A DNA stretch of 11,353 bases from CAYVWB01 sp964455395 (GTDB taxonomy: Bacteria > Desulfobacterota > Desulfovibrionia > Desulfovibrionales > Desulfovibrionaceae). Every line of letters begins with the position of its first letter. Position 1 is the first letter of the stretch. The notes beneath the pieces are model-generated. The model made no database searches. It was given only the letters and a program-made list of their open reading frames with translations, and was not told where the DNA came from. The DNA is taken from the NCBI GenBank assembly GCA_964455395.1, contig CAYVWB010000107.1, forward strand, positions 1 to 11,353, written 5' to 3'. Below are positions 7,292 to 11,353 of this stretch, piece after piece. The position numbers were made by a program, and so were the translations under genes.

Positions 7292-8521
7292 TCAACGTTC
7301 CAAGTCTTTCCCCCACTCCCGCGCCATCACCCCCTCACGAAACGCCGCCCACGTCACGTAGGGGCGCTTCGTCCGCAACGCCTCCCGCTGAGTGGCCCAC
7401 CGCTGGAAGACGTCGCGGCGCGCAGCGTTTTCCCGCTCCCGAGCGAGACGGAGCAACGCGAGCCGGTCCCGCCTGGTCAGCGCCAGCTGCTCGATATCCC
7501 GTCGATGCCGACCCCACGTGGCGGCCACGGCGTCAAACTCCTCGCGGCCCTGATCGCGGAGTGCGGCGAACGCGGCCCGACGCTCAGCCATGGCCCGTTC
7601 CCAGTCCTTGAAGAGTTGGCCGCGACTCGGGTCGGGATGACGGGCGTTCGGTCGCGGTCCATAGCTGTCGGCCTTCTCTGAAGCGCAACGATCCATGCGC
7701 GGCGGTTCATACGAACCGAGCCGGGCTTCCAACCGTCCCTTCGCAAGCCGCCGGTCCACCGCGCTCGCCTTGCACGCTTGATGGCCGTGCGCGTTCCGGA
7801 TGGCGAACCCGGCGCCGTGCGGCGCGATGGTCAGTCCGTGAACGGCCAACGCCGCATGGAAGGCCGTCCAGTCCGCGCCCTCGTCTGACGCGTCCAGCGC
7901 GTCCAGCGCATTGAGGAGCGCCTCGCGCTTCGACCGCGCGTAGCTCTCGAAGGACTGCTGGCCCGAGTGCGCCTCCATGGTCGCGGCCTGCTCGCCGAGA
8001 CGCGCTTCCCGCGGGAGCTCCGCTTCCCCGCGGCCGTTGTCCACGGCCATGCCGTAACGCCGCTCCAGCTCGCGGCAGAGCCGGTCGCGGGTGAGGAAGT
8101 CGCGGTAGGGCTCGTGGCGCGTGAGCCGCTCGGGGTGGATCATGTTGTAGGCCACATGCAAATGCAGGTTGCCGGTATTCTGATGCACGGCGCAGTGGCG
8201 CTGGTGGTCGCCGAAGCCCAGCGCCTCGGCGAAGGCGGCTTCGATGGCCCGGAAGTCGTCTGCGCCGAGTTTCCCCTCATCCTCAGGACGGAAGCTCACG
8301 ATGAGGTGGTATGTTTTCTCTTTGGATGTCCGCTGGTTGAGCGACTGCGTGTCCTGTACTTCCTGGATCGCCCACTCGTAATCCTCGCCGGCCCAGCAGC
8401 CGGCGCACCACGCGTGGAGGACTTTTTCCTCGTCCGGATGGGCGCCCGCGCCGGCGATGTAGTTGGCCAGGCGGCGGTAGTTGTCATTGGCCGGTTTCCG
8501 CGGGATGCGACGGCTGATCAT
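7292..8521 (-). CDS. traI: MOBP-type conjugative relaxase TraI, probably C-terminally truncated
   Basis: This relaxase nicks oriT and stays covalently bound to the 5' end of the transferred strand. The N-terminal relaxase domain is complete. Motif I is NYRRLANYIAG, with Y21 the likely catalytic tyrosine. The middle region has TSKEKTYHLIVSFRPEDE (65-82). The metal-binding motif III is HQNTGNLHLHVAYNMIHP (113-130), with H113, H120 and H122 as ligands. This is the TraI/MobA(P) signature of RP4-like systems. Residues about 300-390 are charged and helical. The protein is 409 residues, whereas related TraI proteins are longer, with a further domain after the TWxAF region. Here the sequence leaves the expected pattern at about residue 396 and soon stops. 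The ATG lies 9 bp behind traJ and is preceded by AGGGCAGGGC. The nicking domain should still work; functions of the missing tail may be lost. Confidence 0.88.
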   Translation of the reverse strand: MISRRIPRKPANDNYRRLANYIAGAGAHPDEEKVLHAWCAGCWAGEDYEWAIQEVQDTQSLNQRTSKEKTYHLIVSFRPEDEGKLGADDFRAIEAAFAEALGFGDHQRHCAVHQNTGNLHLHVAYNMIHPERLTRHEPYRDFLTRDRLCRELERRYGMAVDNGRGEAELPREARLGEQAATMEAHSGQQSFESYARSKREALLNALDALDASDEGADWTAFHAALAVHGLTIAPHGAGFAIRNAHGHQACKASAVDRRLAKGRLEARLGSYEPPRMDRCASEKADSYGPRPNARHPDPSRGQLFKDWERAMAERRAAFAALRDQGREEFDAVAATWGRHRRDIEQLALTRRDRLALLRLARERENAARRDVFQRWATQREALRTKRPYVTWAAFREGVMAREWGKDLER

Positions 8522-8530
8522 GCCCTGCCC

Positions 8531-8863
8531 TCACGCGATGCGTTGCACGGCCGCTTTGAGCTCGCGTTGCCGCGCCTCGATGGCCCTTAGCAGCCCCCGG
8601 ACCTGCGCCGCCAGCTGCGGTGACGTCTGCTTCTCCTCGCCGAGCCACTGCTTGAAGAGGCCGCCCAGCCGGCCGAGGTCGCCGTTGACGCGCGTGAGCT
8701 CCCGCCGCAGCTGCTGCGAGTCGCGCGACGGCGGCGGGTCGCCCAGGCTGACGCGCCGGACGTAGGCCGAGACGCTCAGACCATAGCGCTCGGCGAGTTC
8801 GATGACGGCTTGGTATTCTTCCGGTGTGACGTACGCTTTGAGTACGGGTTTTGTGGAGGGCAT
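8531..8863 (-). CDS. traJ: relaxosome oriT-binding protein TraJ (ribbon-helix-helix)
   Basis: This 110-residue protein is the accessory factor that binds the inverted repeat beside nic and recruits TraI. Residues 7-45 form a ribbon-helix-helix: strand VLKAYVTPEEY, then helices ending in YGLSVSAYVRRVSLGD. The remainder is a charged helical region with LRRELTRVNGDLGRLGGLFKQ, typical of TraJ/MobC family proteins. The frame is open upstream to 9151, but that part runs through oriT and is not coding. The ATG at 8861-8863 has a good ribosome binding site (GAGGA, 5 bases away). Its stop lies just before traI, and the two genes surely form one transcript. The leader contains the oriT and a strong hairpin, and a candidate promoter lies just beyond nic. 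Confidence 0.85.
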   Translation of the reverse strand: MPSTKPVLKAYVTPEEYQAVIELAERYGLSVSAYVRRVSLGDPPPSRDSQQLRRELTRVNGDLGRLGGLFKQWLGEEKQTSPQLAAQVRGLLRAIEARQRELKAAVQRIA

Positions 8864-8907
8864 GGCGTTCCTCGTCTTCGCGTTGAGCCGCAGGCGACAT
8901 AAGCACT

Positions 8908-8932
8908 GGCCGCCCCCGCAGGGGGCTAGGCC
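8908..8932. repeat. strong hairpin in the traJ leader beside oriT
   Basis: GGCC-GCCCCC (8908-8917), a GCA loop and GGGGGC-TA-GGCC (8921-8932) form a long perfect stem interrupted by only two unpaired bases. It lies between the oriT inverted repeat and the traJ start. It has no T-run on either side, so it is not a standard terminator. It could shape oriT single strands, act in second-strand synthesis, or attenuate traJ expression. Confidence 0.6.
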
Positions 8933-8980
8933 GTGAAGAGCACCGCCGCGAGGTGGGCCCACTTCACCTGTCCTGCCTTC
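8933..8980 (+). other. oriT: origin of transfer (RP4-like oriT with nic)
   Basis: The stretch at 8961-8977 reads ACTTCACCTGTCCTGCC. It differs from the RP4 nic region (ACTTCACCTATCCTGCC) at one position. By analogy the nick would fall between G8975 and C8976 on the plus strand. The inverted repeat bound by TraJ is also recognisable: GTGAAG at 8933-8938 pairs with CTTCAC at 8962-8967, with a GTGGGCCCAC palindrome (8953-8962) between, as in RP4 (GGTGGGCCTACTTCACC). The site lies between traJ and traK, exactly as in RP4. If the analogy holds, the T-strand would start toward traK and the relaxase side would enter last. The RP4 comparison is from memory of that sequence. Confidence 0.85.
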
Positions 8981-8985
8981 GGGCA

Positions 8986-9014
8986 ACTGTACCGCATACT
9001 CCGCATCAGTGCAA
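8986..9014 (-). promoter_or_regulatory. candidate traJ-traI promoter
   Basis: On the minus strand TTGCAC (9014-9009) and TACAGT (8991-8986) are separated by 17 bases. Each is an imperfect sigma-70 match, but the spacing is ideal. Transcription would start at about 8979 and run through nic and the TraJ-binding repeat into traJ. Binding of TraJ or the relaxosome there could repress it, as is known for the oriT promoters of IncP plasmids. This is a prediction by eye. Confidence 0.4.
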
Positions 9015-9050
9015 TATTTTTGAAAAAACACCGTATAAAGTCGTATGGAG

Positions 9051-9090
9051 GAAGACAACGGAACGTGGCGGAACATGACTGAACAATGAT
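9051..9090 (+). repeat. four phased 10-bp repeats starting with GAA
   Basis: GAAGACAACG, GAACGTGGCG, GAACATGACT and GAACAATGAT follow each other with an exact 10-base period; the last three share GAAC. They lie on the leading side of oriT, 75-115 bases from nic and about 200 bases before traK. One helical turn between copies would place them on the same DNA face. That suits cooperative binding by a small protein, for example TraK, which in RP4 binds and bends the leading side of oriT. Confidence 0.5.
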
Positions 9091-9144
9091 TACAATAACG
9101 CATTTGGTCGGAAATGGGCACCATGAGAAGGATTATAGCCGTCC

Positions 9145-9179
9145 TTGACACAACTCGCAGGCGAAAAAAGTATTATAAA
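9145..9179 (+). promoter_or_regulatory. weak candidate promoter for traK-traL-traM
   Basis: TTGACA (9145-9150) is a perfect -35 hexamer, followed by A/T-rich TATTATAAA from 9171. The 20-base spacer to TATTAT is too long for a standard sigma-70 promoter, so either another -10 is used or an activator is needed. The surrounding A-tracts suggest curved DNA. No other good promoter was found between oriT and traK. The rest of the interval up to 9291 shows no gene; the small frame at 9114-9356 has no supporting content. Confidence 0.25.
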
Positions 9180-9291
9180 ATATTTCGACACAGAATCGTA
9201 ACAAAGCCCGTGCGTTATGAGATCACCACGCCGTTATGGCCTTGCTGCTTGTGGTTGCACGGTTTTTTCAATTGTGTAAAACGCGCTCGCC

Positions 9292-9639
9292 ATGACGAAA
9301 AAGCGCTCAAGGATTATTCGCTACACAGGTCGTGTCGAGTTCCAGGCGAACCTTGATGAGATCCTGGATTTGTACATGCAAGGCTACTCACGTAGCCACA
9401 TTCACATGGAACTCACCCGTCGTGAGAAAATGAGCATGTCATACTCTTCTTTCCTTAAGTATATGCAAAGATTTATTAACGAAACCTCGCTGCAGGACCA
9501 GGACGAGCTGATCAAAGCGCAGATTGAGCGCAAACAAGCACCCTCTCCTGACTCCGATCAAAGTACATCAAGCGTACATGTTCATCGGCGCAGCTTTGAT
9601 TATAATCCGTCCGCACATCGTGACGACGAGGTGATCTGA
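9292..9639 (+). CDS. traK: conjugal transfer protein TraK (oriT-binding)
   Basis: This 115-residue basic protein opens with MTKKRSRIIRYTGRVEFQAN and continues LDEILDLYMQGYSRSHIHMEL and MSYSSFLKYMQRF. This is the TraK-family pattern, in which RIIRYxGxVEFxANLDEI and MSYxxF are characteristic. The C-terminal part is polar and probably disordered. In RP4, TraK binds the leading side of oriT, bends it and assists relaxosome formation. An in-frame TAA (9277-9279) lies five codons upstream and makes the ATG at 9292 the first start. No good ribosome binding site is visible, unlike the downstream genes. It overlaps traL by one base (TGATG), so the two are translationally coupled. Its position next to oriT, divergent from traJ, matches RP4. 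Confidence 0.85.
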   Translation: MTKKRSRIIRYTGRVEFQANLDEILDLYMQGYSRSHIHMELTRREKMSMSYSSFLKYMQRFINETSLQDQDELIKAQIERKQAPSPDSDQSTSSVHVHRRSFDYNPSAHRDDEVI

Positions 9640-10364
9640 TGGCGACACTTCATTTTGTACTCCAAGGAAAAGGCGGCGTGGGCAAATCGCTCGTCGCCGC
9701 CCTCCTCGCTCAGTATCTGGGCTCGCGGGAAGCCGTGGTCCATTGTTTCGACACGGACCCGATCAACACGACGTTGGCGCATTACGAGGCTTTGGGCGCG
9801 TGCGTCATCACGCTCATGGACGGCGACGACATCGACCCACGCCGCTTCGACGTCCTCATGGAGGCTCTGCTCGCGCTGCCCGAGGAGGCGCACGCCGTCA
9901 TCGACAATGGCGCCGCAACCTTCGTCCCGCTCTGCTCCTACCTCCTCGCGAGCCATGCGCTTGAGGCGCTGGAGGACGCTGGTCACGCGGTCATGATCCA
10001 TACCGTGGTGACGGGCGGGCAGGCGGCGAAGGATACGCTCTTCGGGATGAAATCGTTGCTGGAGAGCTTCGCGAGCACGCCGCACGTCATCTGGCTCAAT
10101 CCGTTCTTCGGCGAGGTGATGTTGAAGGGCAAGGCCTTCGAGGAATTCCAGGTCTGCCAGGACCACCGCGAAAAATTCCACGCCATCGTGCGTATTCCGC
10201 AGCGCAAGGGCCCGTTGTTTGGCGAGGATCTGCGCGAGCTCTTCGCAAGCCACCAGACCTTCGCGCAGGGCGCGGACTCCACGCTCCCCGTCATGACCCG
10301 GCAACGACTGAAGATGTACTGGCGCGACGCCGCCACGGAAATGGACAAGGCGCAACTCTGCTGA
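9639..10364 (+). CDS. traL: conjugal transfer protein TraL (ParA/MinD-like ATPase)
   Basis: This 241-residue protein is a P-loop NTPase of the ParA/MinD/SIMIBI class. The deviant Walker A is GKGGVGKS (residues 10-17, with both signature lysines K11 and K16). An A'-like segment FDTDPINTTLAHY (37-49) follows, and the Walker B-like strand is AVIDNGAA (D89). There is no DNA-binding domain, and the gene sits between traK and traM without a parB partner, so a plasmid-partition role is unlikely. TraL of IncP plasmids has this fold and position; it is not essential for RP4 transfer and its mechanism is poorly known. Its ATG overlaps the traK stop, and traM follows after 8 bp, which makes a tight operon. 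The composition matches the relaxase and trbB genes. Confidence 0.85.
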   Translation: MATLHFVLQGKGGVGKSLVAALLAQYLGSREAVVHCFDTDPINTTLAHYEALGACVITLMDGDDIDPRRFDVLMEALLALPEEAHAVIDNGAATFVPLCSYLLASHALEALEDAGHAVMIHTVVTGGQAAKDTLFGMKSLLESFASTPHVIWLNPFFGEVMLKGKAFEEFQVCQDHREKFHAIVRIPQRKGPLFGEDLRELFASHQTFAQGADSTLPVMTRQRLKMYWRDAATEMDKAQLC

Positions 10365-10372
10365 GGCGACCC

Positions 10373-10777
10373 ATGGACAAAACGATTCCCCTTCCTGAAG
10401 GCGTGGGTTTGCGCCTTGAAGACGCTCGAACCCTGCTTCAGTCGACGCACGACAGCCGCGTGGGCCTCGATGATCCGCTGCTCATGCAGGTGACGCTTCA
10501 CAACGCATTCCTCGCCGATTACCAAGCGCTGCTGGACCGGCACCACCAAGCGCTCACGGCGCTCTTCAGCGCCAAGGCCGCGGAATACCTCGCCGAGGCG
10601 CGCGCCGCAGCGGAAGCGCTCACCACGGAATGCTCGTCGTCGTCGGCCGCGGCCATCACCCGGATATTTGCAGAGCACAGGAGGGCCCTCGGCCGGCTCC
10701 GCACGCATCTCGCCGTGATGACGGCGTGTATCGTCGTTGCGGCGCTGGCTGTCGTCACGGCCGCATTCTTCTTGTAA
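10373..10777 (+). CDS. traM: conjugal transfer protein TraM (tail-anchored)
   Basis: This 134-residue protein has a helical N-terminal part and an alanine-rich coiled-coil-like middle (LFSAKAAEYLAEARAAAEAL). A single C-terminal membrane segment at about 113-134 (LAVMTACIVVAALAVVTAAF) ends the protein, so it is tail-anchored with the bulk in the cytoplasm. Sequence similarity across TraM proteins is low, and the call rests on size, the membrane tail and the traK-traL-traM order of IncP plasmids. This TraM is unrelated to TraM of F or Ti plasmids. Its ATG lies 8 bp after traL with GAGG in front. No terminator separates it from trbB, so read-through is possible. Confidence 0.75.
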   Translation: MDKTIPLPEGVGLRLEDARTLLQSTHDSRVGLDDPLLMQVTLHNAFLADYQALLDRHHQALTALFSAKAAEYLAEARAAAEALTTECSSSSAAAITRIFAEHRRALGRLRTHLAVMTACIVVAALAVVTAAFFL

Positions 10778-10871
10778 CCGCCTAAGCTTGTATTGGATTT
10801 TAATGACGCCTCATGCCCTGCGCATGGCGGCGACGCTCGAGTCACGTCAAATTTCGGAAAAGGACGCCTCC

Positions 10872-11353
10872 ATGCACAGACTCATCGCCAGCCTCGAACA
10901 CAACCTCGGCCCGGTCATCATGGAGGCCCTGGGCGACCCCGAGGTGGTCGAGATCATGGTGAATCCGGATCGCAGTCTGTGGATCGAACGCCTCGGCGCG
11001 GGCATGGCCCGGCACGGCGAGTTCTGTCCGGAGAAAAGCCGCCTCGTCATTGCGCTACTCGCGAGCGCGTTGGACACCACGGCTACGCCGGACCGGCCCA
11101 TCGTGGAGGGCGAGTTGCCCAAACTCTCGGCCGGGGGCGGGAGCCGCTTCGAAGGGCTGCTGCCACCGGTGGTGGCCGCACCGTCCTTCGCCATCCGCAA
11201 GCGGGCCAGCCGCGTCTTCTCGCTGCAGGAGTATGTTGACGCCGGTATTCTGGAAGACGCATTGCGCCGCATCCTCGTCGAGGCGATCGAGGCGAGGCGG
11301 AACATCCTCGTGGCGGGCGGCACGGGCTCGGGCAAGACGACCTTCGTCAACGC
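10872..11353 (+). CDS. trbB: P-type conjugation ATPase TrbB, partial (runs off the window)
   Basis: The first 160 codons of the VirB11-like hexameric ATPase of the mating-pair-formation (type IV secretion) apparatus are present. It starts MHRLIASLEHNLGPVIMEAL, continues DPEVVEIMVNPDRSLWIERLG, and has the linker and first-domain motif RFEGLLPPVV, then AIRKRASRVFSLQEYVDAGI. The Walker A GGTGSGKTT begins at residue 149, with K155 as the catalytic lysine. The window ends just after it, so Walker B and the His box are not seen. The chosen ATG has AAGGA seven bases upstream. An in-frame ATG at 10803 would add 23 residues, but it has a poorer ribosome binding site, and the Walker lysine position with the shorter form fits IncP TrbB better. 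In RP4 it opens the trb operon, which probably continues to the right. Confidence 0.9.
   Translation, partial: MHRLIASLEHNLGPVIMEALGDPEVVEIMVNPDRSLWIERLGAGMARHGEFCPEKSRLVIALLASALDTTATPDRPIVEGELPKLSAGGGSRFEGLLPPVVAAPSFAIRKRASRVFSLQEYVDAGILEDALRRILVEAIEARRNILVAGGTGSGKTTFVN

Noticed and set aside
7967..8590. 207-codon plus-strand frame over the relaxase
   Set aside because: It is antisense to the conserved relaxase domain of traI, including motif III, and shows no recognisable motifs.
8864..9151. N-terminal extension of traJ by 96 codons
   Set aside because: The extension would be translated from oriT and the AT-rich leader, while the ATG at 8863 has a proper ribosome binding site and begins the ribbon-helix-helix fold.
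9114..9356. 80-codon plus-strand frame before and into traK
   Set aside because: It overlaps the start of traK in another frame, has no ribosome binding site, and resembles no known protein; the region is better read as regulatory.
9600..10355. 251-codon minus-strand frame
   Set aside because: It is antisense to traL, whose P-loop motif is unmistakable; the reverse frame is charge-rich without domain features.
9639..10364. Plasmid partition ParA
   Set aside because: The ATPase motif fits, but no DNA-binding domain, parB or centromere-like repeats follow, and the traK-traL-traM order identifies it as TraL.
1..11353. CRISPR array, tRNA or rRNA genes
   Set aside because: No regularly spaced repeats with spacers and no tRNA-like cloverleaf or rRNA sequence were seen on either strand.

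Overview
The window looks like a piece of a proteobacterial mobile or accessory region. The right third is a DNA-transfer module of the IncP (RP4) Tra1/Trb type. The left two thirds are a patchwork of surface-glycan genes and insertion-sequence remains. Neither the species nor the replicon type (plasmid or integrative element) can be read from the sequence. Base composition changes sharply between blocks: visibly AT-rich at about 774-2759, intermediate at about 3200-4930, and GC-rich from about 5071 onward. This suggests assembly from several sources.

Left part (1-7023). Positions 56-647 hold a truncated IS3-family element on the minus strand. Its orfA and frameshift site are intact, but orfB is cut off. 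A possible end of a second IS lies at 1-55. Next comes an AT-rich minus-strand gene for a large multi-spanning GT-C-type glycosyltransferase (774-2759). A relic of another IS3 orfA (about 2962-3139) and a hairpin terminator (3181-3202) follow. A class I SAM-dependent methyltransferase (3207-4121) and an unrecognised membrane-anchored protein (4203-4934) form a minus-strand pair. Divergent from them is a GC-rich second GT-C-like membrane protein (5071-7023). These genes would act at the inner membrane on lipid-linked sugars or envelope glycans, but their substrates are unknown.

Right part (7292-11353). The gene order is traI(-) traJ(-) oriT traK(+) traL(+) traM(+) trbB(+), which is the RP4 order. 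TraI is a MOBP relaxase and TraJ an oriT-binding ribbon-helix-helix protein. The intergenic region carries a recognisable RP4-like nic site at 8962-8977. TraK, TraL and TraM are the leading-side accessory proteins. TrbB, the type IV secretion ATPase, runs off the window end. The relaxase looks shortened at its C-terminus. No traG coupling-protein gene follows it and no trbA lies before trbB, so the module appears cut where it meets the glycan block.
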